Assembly: GCA_900491605.1 (NCBI GenBank)
Contig: UESW01004075.1
Location: 1,571,511-1,635,510, forward strand
Reading direction: 5' to 3'
Length of the DNA: 64,000 nucleotides
DNA from: Calamus simplicifolius
Lineage: Eukaryota; Streptophyta; Magnoliopsida; Arecales; Arecaceae
Position 1 is the first letter of the stretch, and every line of letters begins with the position of its first letter. Below the pieces are notes generated by a model. It did not search any database and was not told the DNA's origin. It saw nothing but the letters and a program-made list of their open reading frames with translations. Of the stretch, positions 48,803 to 59,785 are shown in pieces. The translations under genes and the position numbers were made by a program.

Positions 48803-49910
48803 GATATTCTACATCTAGCAAGGCATATAGAGTATTTAATAAGAGAAGCTTAGTTGTAGAAGAATCCATTCATATAGTGTTTGATGAGTCTTTAGCATCA
48901 AGTTCAGATAAAATTGATGATGAGGAAGATACATCTTTGATTGAAAGAGGTATTGAAAAATTAAATGTATCTTCAGATCAAGAACCTGAAGCTAAGGATG
49001 ATGACTCACCTAAGGATGATGGTATTGATACTGCTCATAATGATAAAGATCTACCTAGAGATTGGAGATATGCTTATGGTCATCCTAAGGACCTAATCAT
49101 AGGTGATCCATCTCAAGGTGTAAGGACTAGATCATCAATGAGAAATATCAATAATCATCTTGCATTTGTATCTCATATAGAACCTAAAACTATAGAGGAA
49201 GCTGAGAAAGATAGTTATTGGATGTTAGCAATGCAGGAAGAGTTAAACCAATTCACTAGGAACCAAGTTTGGACCCTAGTAGACAGACCTAAAAACCACC
49301 CTATAATAGGATCTAAATGGGTTTTTAGAAATAAATTGGATGAAAATGGCTTGGTAATTAGAAATAAGGCTAGATTAGTTGCAAAGGGATATAATCAGGA
49401 AGAAGGTATAGATTTTGATGAAACCTTTGCACCTGTTGCTAGATTAGAAGCCATTAGGCTACTACTTGCATTTGCATGTCATATGAATTTCAACTTATTT
49501 CAAATGGATGTTAAAAGTGCATTTTTAAATGGTTTTATAAATGAGGAAGTTTATGTTGAACAACCTCCTGGTTTTGAAGATCATGAATTTCCAAACCACG
49601 TCTTCAAATTACACAAAGCACTTTATGGTTTAAAGCAAGCACCTAGAGCTTGGTATGATAGATTAAGTAAATTTTTAATTGAAAATAATTTTTCTAGAGG
49701 AAATGTTGATAAAACTTTTTTTTAAAAAAAAGAAAAGGATTTATTAATTGTTCAAATTTACGTTGATGACATTATATTTGGTGCTACTAACAATCTCCTT
49801 TGTCAAGAATTTGCTAAGTTAATGCAGGGAGAATTCGAGATGAGCATGATGGGAGAACTCAACTTCTTCCTTGGACTTCAAATCAAACAAGAGAAAGCGG
49901 GATTTTCATC
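48790..49910 (+). pseudogene. SIRE-type pol, reverse transcriptase
   Basis: Continues pol in a new frame. Acidic linker, then RT: SKWVFRNKLDENG, NKARLVAKGYNQEEGIDFDE, QMDVKSAFLNG (catalytic Asp), YGLKQAPRAWYDRL. Open to a TAA at 49723-49725 within an A/T run, beyond which the same frame carries IYVDDIIFGATN (YVDD catalytic pair near 49759) and LNFFLGLQIKQ. A one-base loss near 49900 shifts the frame into the RNase H part. Confidence 0.9.
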
Positions 49911-50681
49911 AACCAAACAAAGTACACAAAGGAAATACTCAAGAAGTTTGGTATGGAATCTGCTAAACCTCTTGGTACGCCAATGAGTCCCTCATGCAAG
50001 CTGGACAAGGATGAAGAAGGTAAGAAAGTAGATCAGAAGCATTACCGAGGTATGATCGGATCACTTCTTTACCTAACTGCAAGTAGGCCAGATATTATGT
50101 TTTCTGTTTGCCTATGTGCAAGATATCAATCTAATCCTAAGGAATCACATTTATTTGCTGTTAAAAGAATCTTTAGATACTTAAATGGAACTAAAAATGT
50201 AGGATTATGGTATTCTAGAGACTCAACCTTAAAATTGATTGCTTATTCTGATTCTGACTATGCTGGTTGTAAATTAGATAGAAAGAGTACAAGTGGGGCA
50301 TGCCAACTTTTAGGAAGTAACTTAATCTCTTGGTTTAGCAAGAAGCAAAATTCGGTTGCATTATCCACTGCTGAGGCAGAGTATGTTGCAGCTGGAAGTT
50401 GCTGTGCTCAAATCCTTTGGATTAAGCGACAACTTGAAGATTATGGTATCACACTTGATAAAATTCCTATTAGATGTGATAACACTAGTGCCATTAATCT
50501 AACTAAGAATCCAATCCAACACTCTAGAACTAAACACATAGAAATTAGACATCACTTTATTAGAGAACATGTTTCCAACAATGATGTTTGTCTTGAATAT
50601 GTTAATACTAATGATCAATTAGCTGATATTTTTACCAAACCATTAAGTGAGGAAAGATTTGTTATCTTAGAGGAGAATTAG
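49905..50681 (+). pseudogene. SIRE-type pol, RNase H
   Basis: Open frame of 242 residues from 49953; similarity starts upstream at about 49905. Contains GMIGSLLYLTASRPDI, the catalytic Asp in AYSDSDYAG, the Glu in STAEAEYVA, the Asp in RCDNTSAIN and the C-terminal NDQLADIFTKPLSEERF. The end is shifted by one base relative to the usual terminal motif. RNase H removes the RNA template during first-strand synthesis. Confidence 0.9.
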
Positions 50682-50899
50682 GAGTTTGTGATCCTTTAGA
50701 ATGATTTTCTGAAACTCTTAAGGACAACAACTATCTAGACTTCATTAATTTCTTGAAATCCTCTATGTTCCAATAAGGAAATTATCTAGAAATTTGATTC
50801 ATTGTTTCCCCAATTGATAAGGAACATTTATCTAGAATTTATGATCAATTTGATTAGTTTCAGATCCTTGAAATTTAAATTTTTTCACTGAAACTATTG

Positions 50900-51093
50900 G
50901 AGTCGACACCTGTTTGTGGAGTCGACACCTTCATATTTTGATGTTCTGTCTGGGCAATTAGAGCCGACACCTACTTCTGTAGAGCCGACTCTAATTCGGC
51001 GCTGACAGATTTCTAGTTCGGAGCCGACACCTCGCTTTGCGGGAGTCGACTCTAAGTGGAACTAGGTCAAAATAAAAAGGCGGAGTCGACACC
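50900..51093. repeat. second GAGTCGAC-type array, between pol and ORF3
   Basis: Seven 11-bp sites: GAGTCGACACC at 50900, 50919 and 51083; GAGCCGACACC at 50961 and 51021; GAGCCGACTCT at 50982; GAGTCGACTCT at 51043. Same core as the LTR array but with ACACC in place of ACTCC in most, outside any coding frame. Confidence 0.9.
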
Positions 51094-51188
51094 CAAACGA
51101 ACCCTATCGTCTCCTAATCCTTTCTAAAGCCGTTCCAAACCGATTCCAACCCCTCAAATCTCTCAATAACTCATTCCAATCAATTCCT

Positions 51189-52523
51189 ATGGCTCCTAAG
51201 AAGCGTGCTATCGTTGGTGGATCGACCGTTCCCACGAAGCGTCGCTCGATTCGTAGGCAACCCTCACCGTCTTCATCATCTGCCACCCAAGATGCTTCTC
51301 CACCTTCACCATCTTCTCCACGGGTAGATCAATTAGCGGGTAAGGCCATTACAACTGGAAGAAAAGTAGATTTCGATTTCTTTGCTTCGGAGGGCTTCGC
51401 TATTGGCGATTATTGAAGAAAATGGGATGGGAGAAAGTTTGTTCTTTGGATGTTCCTACGTACCCTGCCCTTGTGAGAGAATTCTACAATGATTTATGTA
51501 GAGGAGAGGGAGGTTTAGTGAGTTTTGTAAGAGGAACCAAAGTGATAATCACGGCCGAGACTCTTGGAAATTTATTGGAGATGCCTACTATTGGACTAGT
51601 TGAGTATCAACATGATGATAGAGGAGGTGCCCTATCTAGGATGTTAGGGAGAGAAGTATCTGAGTTTGAAGAAATCATGGCTAATCAACTAAATTTGGAA
51701 CTCAGGTTACTTCATAATATTTGTGGAAGAATCTTGTTTCCTAAAATTGAAAGGTTTGAGTATGTCTCGGAGCGAGACATCTTGTTGATGGACTGTATCA
51801 TTACTGGAAGGCCTGTTAATTTAGCTGGAATGATGATTGGCTATATGGCAGAAGCAGCAACCAAGAAGAGATCAACACTGCCATATGGTATGATTTTGAC
51901 CTTAGTTTTTAGAAGCCAAGGTGTGCTAATAATGGATAATGAGCCACTAAGGAAATTAAGGCATACTGATTACTACAGTGTCTCTACAATTCACCGCATG
52001 GGCTTCAGAAAAGAGAATGATATTTGGATAAAAAGAGGACAAGAGACCAGAGCAGAGGAAGTTAGAGTTGAGGAGGCCAGAGCAGAGGATATTCCTGGAC
52101 CATCTACTGCTGGACCTTCAGAGGCTGGACCGAGCACTCATCCTTCACCTCCACATCAGTCAGCTTTGGTATCTGGAAGATTTTCAGAGGAGCAGCTTGA
52201 TCAGCTCAGAGCCCTACTGACTGAGCATGATTCGGAAATGAGAAGTGAAATGAAATTAATATCTGCTAAGCTTGACATGATAGTTTCTACTTTGGATAAA
52301 TCAGTGAATCCATGTCATCTGAGCTTCAAAAGATTTTTGAAAGGCTAGAAGGGATAGCAGATGGATCAAGAGTCTATTTAGATGCTACTGGTCAGTTGAA
52401 GAAAGATATTGATGTTGCTGTCACTCAAATTGAAGCTTGTCTTGAAAATTTAAGAAAGACCAAAAAGATGAGATTATGGAAATGATTGGTCATTTGAAGA
52501 AAATTGTTTACAAGCATGTTTGA
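51189..52523 (+). pseudogene. SIRE-type ORF3 (extra downstream ORF), frameshifted
   Basis: ATG at 51189. Segment 1 (51189-51416): basic, Ser/Pro-rich N-terminus (KKRAIVGG, PTKRRSIRRQ could act as nuclear localisation), then KVDFDFFASEGFAIGDY. After a one-base deletion, segment 2 (51413-52348, 311 residues) holds a globular domain beginning MGWEKVCSLDVPTYPALVRE, FYNDL, with RGTKVIITAETLGNLLEMP. I relate this to the plant-transposon domain often found in gene annotations beside retroelements. A Pro/Ser/Thr linker (PSTAGPSEAGPSTHPSP) follows, then a coiled-coil-like tail. The tail continues over two more shifts to a TGA at 52521. No signal peptide or membrane segment, so nothing supports an envelope role. 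Function unknown. Confidence 0.75.
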
Positions 52524-53217
52524 TTTTGATATCCTGTCTTATCCTAGTTTGTATCTTAGGATTTCTAGCTTTCTTTACTTTGATAGCTTGTATCTAGGAA
52601 TTTTGGTTTACTGACTTGAATATGTTACTTTACTGAATATGAATATACTTTACTGTGAATGTACTTGAATTGACACATGTAATGAATCTTGCATTGAAAT
52701 ACAATTATCCTTTTATTGCAAATTTGTCTATGAGAACCAATTACCATCTCTATGATTGAATGAACCAACAACCTCGCTCTGATAACCTTCTTTATTATTT
52801 TTAAATTCACCTTATTGCTGATAACAAAAAAGGGGAGAGAAATTGTATATGCATAAAGGAAATAAGAATGAAAGAATATAAGGAGAATTATTCAAGATTT
52901 CAATCAATTGGCATATCTAAAAAGGGGAGAGAAATTTTGAGATTTATAAATTCTAATCAATTTGTATCAAAAATGATCAATCGATTTCAGTTTATTTACA
53001 TAGGGGGAGTTATTCAATGCAGGGGGAGCTTAATAATTTCCTACGTAAAGTTAAATCATCTTGATTGATGTTTATAATAGAACTCAAGTATCTTTTTTGT
53101 TCATTTTGAAAATTGGCATCAAATTCTCTGTTAGGAAGTTTTAAAGCTTTAACAATGTCTATAACTCTTAATTCAAATGAATTTTTAATGCATATACTCA
53201 AAGTTTTTGTCATCATC
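52524..53217 (+). other. SIRE-type 3' untranslated spacer
   Basis: AT-rich, with repeated GGGGAG motifs (AAAAAGGGGAGAGAAATT at about 52829 and 52920; AGGGGGAG near 53004 and 53022) that resemble the polypurine tract itself. Confidence 0.7.
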
Positions 53218-53230
53218 AAAAAGGGGAGAT
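53218..53230 (+). other. SIRE-type polypurine tract
   Basis: AAAAAGGGGAGAT immediately before the 3' LTR. Confidence 0.85.
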
Positions 53231-54705
53231 TGTTGACCCAATTATTGATTTTGATGATTAACAAAACTATTTGAGTATAACATTTGAAGTTACTAATGAT
53301 TTTGATTAAGTTTTTCAGTTTATGAAATGATTTATTAATCAAAATTATAAGACAAATCAAGTTCTAGTTCGAATCTAATGTCAAGGTAAGATTGCAGACA
53401 TTAGAGTCGACACATGGAATCGCAGAGTCGACTCCAAAAATCGGCACAGACTTAGAGTCGACTCCTGGACTGTTAGAGCCGACTCCAACAGAAAAGACAG
53501 AACGATGGTTTTTCCGGCCACGACTTAGAGTCGACTCCTGGACTGTTAGAGTCGACTCCAGAAGATTTTTGTGTCGACCCCAGAAAAGTCAGAGACGACT
53601 CCAGTTCAAGCGATTTGGGATTTTCGATTTAGAGCCGACTCCAGAAAAGTTAGAGCCGACTCCAGAATGTCAGACGCGACTCCAGAACTGTCAGAACGAC
53701 TCTAAACTTTACTTTTATCTTTTTAATCCCAACGGCTATTGCTATTTTTGGTTCTAATCCTTCTTACACTTGTTTCTAACGGATAGTTTTAAACTATTTA
53801 TGGATTAAACTGATCTATAAGAAGGGGGTTTGCTGCATCCGAAAAAGAAAGAGACAAAAAAGACAAGAATAGAGAAAAATCTTAGAAACCCATCAGAAAA
53901 TCAAAAAAGAAAAGAGGAAAAATTCGAGAGGAAAGATTATACTGATTCCCCAAAAGAAAAGAGAGAGATAGAGGAAACCCATCAGAAAATCAAAAGAGAA
54001 AAGAGGAAAAATTTGAGAGGAAAAATTATACTGATTCCCCAAAAGAAAAGAGAGAGATTCCAAGCTTTCATAGCTCCATTTTGAAGAAATCTCAAGAAAA
54101 GAAGCCCTAGTTTTCTGATCTTCGGAGCTTCAAGAGCATTGTAAAGGAAGATCCACCAAGAGAAGAGAAGAAGCAAGCCACCAAGATCTGCAAATCAGGC
54201 TTTGATTCCTATCTCTTTATTTCGTGTTCTATCATTGTATATTTGCTCATTGGAGGAGCCTTTGTTTTGTAAAAATAATTATTGTTTGCTGGGTCAATCG
54301 GAGGATTGATTCCCTTGAGGCTGTTAGCCTTGTGCAAGCAGTTTGCTTGTGGTGTAAGGTTTTGTGCTGGTGAGCCTTGAAAACCAGCTGGGTTCGTTGT
54401 GCACCCGGGAAAACAACAAGTTCGAGTTGTGAGCTTGCAAAACAACTCTGCTGTAATCAGATTGATTATAGTGTGGACCCAAGAGATACTTGGGAGTGGA
54501 CGTAGGTGTAGGTACACCGAACCACTATAAAATCTCCTGTGTTTGCCGTGATTGTCTCATTATCTTTAATTCTCTATTTGTGCATATTCTATTTTAATTT
54601 GTGCGAATCTAAGTTTTTATTTCCGCTGGGGTTTATTTTCAAAAGAGTTTAAATTTTTGAAAAACCCAATTCACCCCTCCTCTTGGGTTGTTATCTGGAC
54701 CAACA
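53231..54705 (+). repeat. SIRE-type 3' LTR
   Basis: 1475 bp, collinear with 44462-45963. Shorter mainly because its internal tandem duplication has lost about 30 bp. Confidence 0.9.
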
Positions 54706-54710
54706 CTCAG
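54706..54710. repeat. target-site duplication CTCAG, right
   Basis: Matches 44457-44461. The following bases AGACCACTATCACTGACTAT recur 29 bp later. Confidence 0.9.
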
Positions 54711-54863
54711 AGACCACTATCACTGACTATATTGCTCAAAGACCACTATCACTGACTATCCCAATCAATGAAATTAGAAGGGTTGACATCCAAGTTATTG
54801 TTAACGGACCTGTAAACATCCAGGGCTAACTGATGGCAAAGATCAAGAGAAATGGCCCTGCTT

Positions 54864-55240
54864 CAGAGCGGCCCCTCTCCTCCAAGACGGCCCTTGTGGC
54901 CCCCCTTCTCTGAGGCGGCGCTTGCGGCCCTCCTTCTCCAAAGCGGCCCCTCTCCTCCAAGGCGGCCCTTGTGGCTCCCATACTCCAAGGCGGCCCTTGC
55001 GGCCCCTTTTCTTCAAAGCGGCCTTGCTCCATGGCAGCCCCTCTCCTCCAAGGCAGCCCTTGTGGCCCCCCTTCTCCGAAGCGGCCCTTGCAGCCCCCCT
55101 TCTCCAAAGCGGCCCTTGCGGCCCCGCTCCATGGCAGCTCCTTTCCTCCAAGGCGGCTCTTGCAGCCCCCCTTCTCTAAGGCGGTCCTTTCGGCCCCCTT
55201 CTCCAAAGCGACCCCCCTCCACGCCGGCCCCTCTCCTCCA
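54864..55240. repeat. GC-rich minisatellite, 28- and 19-bp units
   Basis: Alternating units anchored on CGGCCC: about 28 bp (CGGCCCTTGTGGCCCCCC, then TTCTCCAAAG) and about 19 bp (CGGCCCCTCTCCTCCAAGG), in the order 19/20, 28, 28, 19, 28, 28 and so on. This produces long open frames on both strands, which I treat as compositional. Confidence 0.85.
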
Positions 55241-55419
55241 AGGTGACTCTTCATCTCAAGGTTGTTCTTGCTCCGTAATCAGCATCAGCGCTAGTTGCAA
55301 AGCCAGCCACCACGTTAACTCCCGAATGAGCTCCGATGCCTATGTGGCCCAGATGTGAGTCAAGTCCATAACCACCTGATCTATGTGCCCGATGGAACCA
55401 GACTCACCAACCACCTAAC

Positions 55420-55600
55420 CCACGCGAAGGAGAGCCACTTTTGATGCTCAGGATCAAGCCACCTCCCAGAGGCCTGACCCCACAAGCAATGAGGTGCCTC
55501 CACTGCCATCGCCGGCCGAAACTCCCTCACCATCGGCAGCCACGATGACCCAGGACTAGTTCGTTACACTGGACCAACAATTTAAATATAAACTAAAAAT
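55420..55600 (+). pseudogene. possible Ty3/Gypsy gag N-terminal trace
   Basis: One frame reads QATSQRPDPTSNEVPPLPSP, then MTQD, a stop, FVTLDQQF. The Pro/Ser-rich leader with MTQxQF is reminiscent of monocot Gypsy gag starts, and the stop again replaces a Gln (TAG). Too short for certainty. Confidence 0.3.
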
Positions 55601-56024
55601 AGAAATAAAAATATACAAAATTAGAAATATAATGCAAATATATGTAAACTAAAGAATAACAAAATTAAGAAACAAGGAATTAAAAATAAAATAAGTTAAA
55701 TAGAATAAAATAAATTAAATAAATTTAGTAATTAATATGATAATCATGATATATTAACATATATTTTTAAAAAAGAGAATCAATTAGTTATCGGATGATG
55801 AATTAAGTAACTGTAGTAAAATTTAAAACAAATATAAAATAAATGATAGAATTAGATGTAAAATCATAAAATTATAACAAGGGTAAAAACTAAATTATAA
55901 AAATTATAAAATATGAAACGTAATGAATAAAAGAAACACAAATTAATTATAACAATAAAATATAAATAAGAACAAACTAAAATAATGAATAAAAATATAA
56001 AATAATTATAAAATATTTATAACT
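55601..56024. other. AT-rich spacer
   Basis: Very A-rich, no gene, no clear repeat unit. Confidence 0.5.
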
Positions 56025-56170
56025 TTTAAATGGCTAGGAGAGCAAAAGTCTTCTCCTATTAAAATTTAGTAAAATTCTCAAGAAAACCATAGAAAATTCT
56101 TCATGCTACGTTAGCCAAAAGCCACATCATCCTTACATTTAGAGTACATCATATTATTAGTTATGAGATA
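56025..56170. repeat. local direct repeat, copy 1
   Basis: ATGGCTAGGAGAG...CAACATCAGCCAA-type block (here TACGTTAGCCAAAAGCCAC) ending ACATCATATTATTAG. It recurs at 56635-56780. Confidence 0.7.
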
Positions 56171-56204
56171 AGTAAATTGTTGTTTAAGCAATGTCAAATC
56201 AGAC

Positions 56205-56545
56205 TTCTATGGTTTAAACAATATCAAATTAGATCATATGGTCTAAAATGTTACACTTAACTATCATATATTTTAAGTTTTATTAAATTACATTCATATG
56301 TTTTAGCAATATATTGAACTACCATATATTTTAAAATGCTATTAAATTAATTATACTCATATGGTTTAAAATATTACACTTAAATATCTATGTACTTTAA
56401 AACTAATTAAGCTTTTTTTAAGGTATAATTTGATAATGTTTTAAAACACATGGTAGATAAGTGTAACTTCCAAATCATATGGGTGTAATTTGATAAAACT
56501 TGAGTACATAGTAGTCAACTACAATATTTCAAACCATGTGGTTAA
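56205..56545. repeat. imperfect inverted repeat (foldback)
   Basis: Left arm contains CATATGGTCTAAAATGTTAC and TTTTATTAAATTACATTCAT. The right arm, read in reverse complement, has CACATGGTTTGAAATATTG and TTTTATCAAATTACACCCAT in the same order. Inner parts also pair (56363-56402 with 56437-56480). No coding capacity. It lies between the two copies of the local direct repeat. Confidence 0.65.
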
Positions 56546-56634
56546 GAAATAAGGTATAAATAAAAATAAGCTAAACATAATGAATAAAAATATAAATTAA
56601 CATATAAGATTGAATATAGATTCTCTATACCTAT

Positions 56635-56780
56635 TACATGGCTAGGAGAGAGAAACCCTTCTTCATCTTGAATTCCGTAAAAATCTCAAAAAATCGTAGA
56701 GTAATTCTTCACGCAACATCAGCCAACAGCCACATCAACCTTAAATTTAGGATACATCATATTATTAGCTATGAGATGAA
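56635..56780. repeat. local direct repeat, copy 2
   Basis: Second copy of 56025-56170 on the far side of the foldback. Confidence 0.7.
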
Positions 56781-57345
56781 TTAAAAGTGGGAAGTTCAAA
56801 CTCAAAGAAAAGAAAATTTTTATTTTCTTAGAAACATATCTCACCTCACACAACTAATTACATTTATTGGTTTTTTTATAATCACTTCATGCTATTCCTT
56901 CATTGTCTTTCCAAATTGTTTGAAAGAAGTAACCTTCTCTCTCCAACATGTTTGAACTATCCTCTTTTCTTACTAATGTATGAGTCAAATGGATTTTATC
57001 ATTTTTAAAAAATATATTTTTGTTAAAATCTCACTAATTGGCGAGTCATAGCTCTTGACCTTCTCTTTCTTAATGGCTACTTTCTTTTGATCCTGCTTCT
57101 CTCTATCCTCTTTACTATCTAACTCTCTAGTCCATTCCATCAACTAATCTCCTAGTTTTCTCTTTGTTCTTCAATATATTATTCTAAATTAACAAAAAAA
57201 TCCTTCATTCCTCACTCGCACCAGCTAGCCAAGAATAATGGAGACAAGCAAGGGAAGAAAAATGTTATTATACCAAAACCAAAAACTATAGTGTAGCAAG
57301 CATGGTCACACAATATTTTTTATTTAAAAAATGCATAATTTAGTT
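56775..57345. repeat. R3 copy b
   Basis: Diverged copy of 23475-24300 in the same orientation. Confidence 0.65.
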
Positions 57346-57990
57346 TTGAATACAAATTCATGAGCTATGGTTTCGGTCTATCATTTAAAAATTGATTCAT
57401 GGGAATACTTATTTGATTCCGTTAGAGTTGTGCAGAAAACCATCTCTTTTTGTAAGGAGTTAGGAACCTATATATAAAATCTATTCTTTTTCATTTCTTT
57501 AGTAGATGGGAAGTGGGCTACCTCATAATGTCTATAGCATGTAAAAAATATAGGGGGCTTATTTTCTAGATAAGAGCATAGAAGATGTGTTTAAAATAAT
57601 ATCATCTTATTATTTTTATTTGAATATAATTATCAAATTATGTTTAGTAAGTTTTTTCACCATCTTTTTATTTATAATTTTTCATAATTTCCTCACTATC
57701 ATGATGTCATGTTTGTTTTTTACTTTTGGCTTTTCTTCTTAGTTATGGTTTTCATGAATTTTATTTCTTATTATTTTACCACTTTTCTTTTACTAGATTT
57801 TTTCCCTTATACTTTCTTATATTCAAGCCTTTATTGCTCTTTCTTTGATTCCAATATTTCACAATGTCATTTCTTTTTTTTTTACATCACAAAAAGAATC
57901 CCTTAGTCATCATTCAGGTGCATATTAGGTCATTTTAGGTCACATCATTTACTATTTTATAATTTTAATAATTTCATTCTAAATAATTAA
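57346..57990. other. AT-rich, no gene seen
   Basis: Low-complexity T-rich stretches yield a Phe-rich open frame at 57709-57906 that I do not accept as coding. Confidence 0.5.
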
Positions 57991-58420
57991 TAAAAATATT
58001 TGATTCTTCAATATCCATGATGATTAAAGAAACTTGAAGCAAAATTTCACAGATTATATACAAAAAAAATGCAAATCAAATTAGACTTGCATAGGTATTT
58101 ATTCTAATAGCAAGATTGATAACCAAATCAAACCATTTCACAACCTTAGTTTATAAAATATACAAAAAAAAGTCTCATAGGTTGTATACGGATAAAAAGG
58201 AACCAAGTTGGCTTTGGTATAAATCTCTAATTAAGAATTTGATTACAATTTGTTAGTAATACTCAAAATAAAAAAAAGGAAAATCTTTAAATATTTTAGA
58301 TCGATCAGTTTGATGGATTTGACCACAGGACCCCGTCCCATCTTAACAAAGTTAACTATTGATTTTTGTTATTAGAACTGGAATTACAATTAAAGCTTTT
58401 TTTAAAAAAATAGAGAAATG
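57991..58420. repeat. diverged R2-tail relative
   Basis: Resembles 38620-38790: TTTGATGGAT, then GGACCCC, then TTTTTGTTATTAGAA in order. Weak. Confidence 0.4.
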
Positions 58421-58565
58421 CTACTCTAAAATCTCTTATTAAAGTTTTTTTTGTATTGTACAAAACTGATTCTTGATGGTACGTGTATCTAACCTCTGCT
58501 CCTGCTTTCTTGCAGACGGGAGGTGAATTTGAGACATCAACAGTCGGGCACTCGATTTCTCCATT

Positions 58566-59069
58566 ATGAACAAATTTATTCACCCTTCTTTGATTCTTAT
58601 ATTGGAGAATGCTTTGTGTTGGCATGTGGACGGGTGGAAGGGAGTTGGTGCTTCTGCCTTCGTAGCGGGCGATGCAGAATATGTGATCTCTACATCTGAC
58701 CCTCGGTCACAATTTGACGAAGCGATATGCATGAGGCTACCGAGGAAGCAAAGCCCTCGGTCGGTGCAGCGGATGATCGCGGAGAAGCTAAACCTTGATC
58801 CTGCTACGATGGCCATGTTCGATGGGGAGGATGAGGACGATGACTTCCGAGGGGTCACAGAGGTTTTTTTGAAAAAGAGCAGAGGCAATCCACAAGGTAA
58901 AAGGTTCTTGCTCCTACTCTCTAATCTTGGAATTAATATCGACTTTGTCAAATTAGGAATTAGGGTAAAAGGCTCGTTTTCTCTGCCAGAACCCATCCCC
59001 ATCGACTATTGGCATGACTATTGGCACCGCTCCTACCATGATTCCACCATCGAACTTTGTTGTTGCTGA
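58566..59069 (+). pseudogene. NB-ARC-like fragment of a CNL resistance gene
   Basis: Open frame of 167 residues. The middle reads like an NB-ARC domain of monocot CNLs: SQFDEAICMRLPRKQSPRSV and QRMIAEKLNLDP (the RNBS-A region), then KRFLLLLSNLGINIDFVKLG where the kinase-2 motif (LLLLDDVW) is expected. The Walker-A loop is missing at the front, and the two catalytic Asp of kinase-2 are not present. The frame ends just past this point in unrelated sequence. Since NB-ARC should precede LRRs, it is not simply the missing part of the relic at 42-43.6 kb, which lies upstream on the same strand. Relic of a second receptor gene. Alternative: an atypical expressed NLR exon. Confidence 0.5.
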
Positions 59070-59127
59070 TTGATGCTCTGTTTCCACTGGACCTCGACTA
59101 TTGCCACTGGTATCATGATAAGGGTTG

Positions 59128-59726
59128 TGTTGGGAAAAAAGTCCTCATCTATTATGGATGGAGCTTAATTTCATCAAGAGGAAGCCCCAAATTAGAGTCG
59201 GTTGCTGTTTCGTGTGGGGGCCCACGCCTGGACGACCGGCTGTTTCGTGAGGAGGTTTGACAAAGGAAGGAGTTGGTTGCTGTTTCGTGTGGGGGCCCAT
59301 GCCTGGACGCTAGAGACTTGAAGACACGTGAAAGTTTCAAACGGTTTTGGAGCTGATCGTGTGGAGGATTTTGTGAGGGAGTTACGAACCTGTGAAAAAA
59401 AAATGGTGGCTCTGAGAGGACCTCCGTGTGCAGTAAAGAAAAAGTTCTATAATTTCTTAGTGAGATCATAAGAGTTTCTAAGAAAGAGTGTTTTTAAGGG
59501 CTTGTACCTGATTCAACTCTTAGTGAAGCCTTGCAGATCCTGTGCCGCCATGGACGTAGCCCAGTTTGGGTGAACCACGTAAAATCCTTGTCTCTCGCTG
59601 TTTTTTTTTTTTTGGATTTTGGTTCCTATTATTATTCTATGTTTTGATTTTGATTATATCGCAATTGCATGCTTGGCCGTACTAATAGCGATCTTATTAG
59701 AGGAATATTTGTTGTATTCCCTATCA
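59128..59726 (+). repeat. Copia-4 5' LTR
   Basis: 599 bp, TGTTGGGAAAAA to CCCTATCA. Contains a direct repeat GTTGCTGTTTCGTGTGGGGG at about 59201 and 59277, and a long T-run near 59600. Confidence 0.8.
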
Positions 59727-59729
59727 AAT

Positions 59730-59741
59730 TGGTATCAAAGC
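59730..59741 (+). other. Copia-4 primer-binding site, one mismatch
   Basis: TGGTATCAAAGC, against the standard TGGTATCAGAGC. Confidence 0.8.
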
Positions 59742-59785
59742 CTGATTTTCTTCATATTATTATGGTCGAATAAATCAACAAAGAG

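Larger units (their letters stand above)
44462..54705 (+). mobile_element. SIRE/Maximus-type Copia retrotransposon, 10.2 kb
   Basis: Complete frame of an element: 5' LTR, tRNA-Met primer site, long gag with charged and coiled-coil tail, pol, an extra ORF after pol, polypurine tract, 3' LTR, TSD CTCAG. The long gag with C-terminal extension and a downstream third ORF is the usual architecture of the SIRE/Maximus lineage. Coding frames have several single-base shifts and one stop. LTRs differ by a few percent by eye and by an indel in their tandem part. It lacks a normal gag start codon. Likely inactive, moderately old. Confidence 0.92.

Noticed and set aside
51189..52523. Calling ORF3 a viral-type envelope gene
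   Set aside because: No signal peptide, furin-like site or transmembrane helix is visible.
54826..55358. Open frames of 102-168 residues (Ala/Pro/Leu-rich plus, Gly/Arg-rich minus)
   Set aside because: Translations of the 28/19-bp minisatellite; no start context, no family, both strands equally open.
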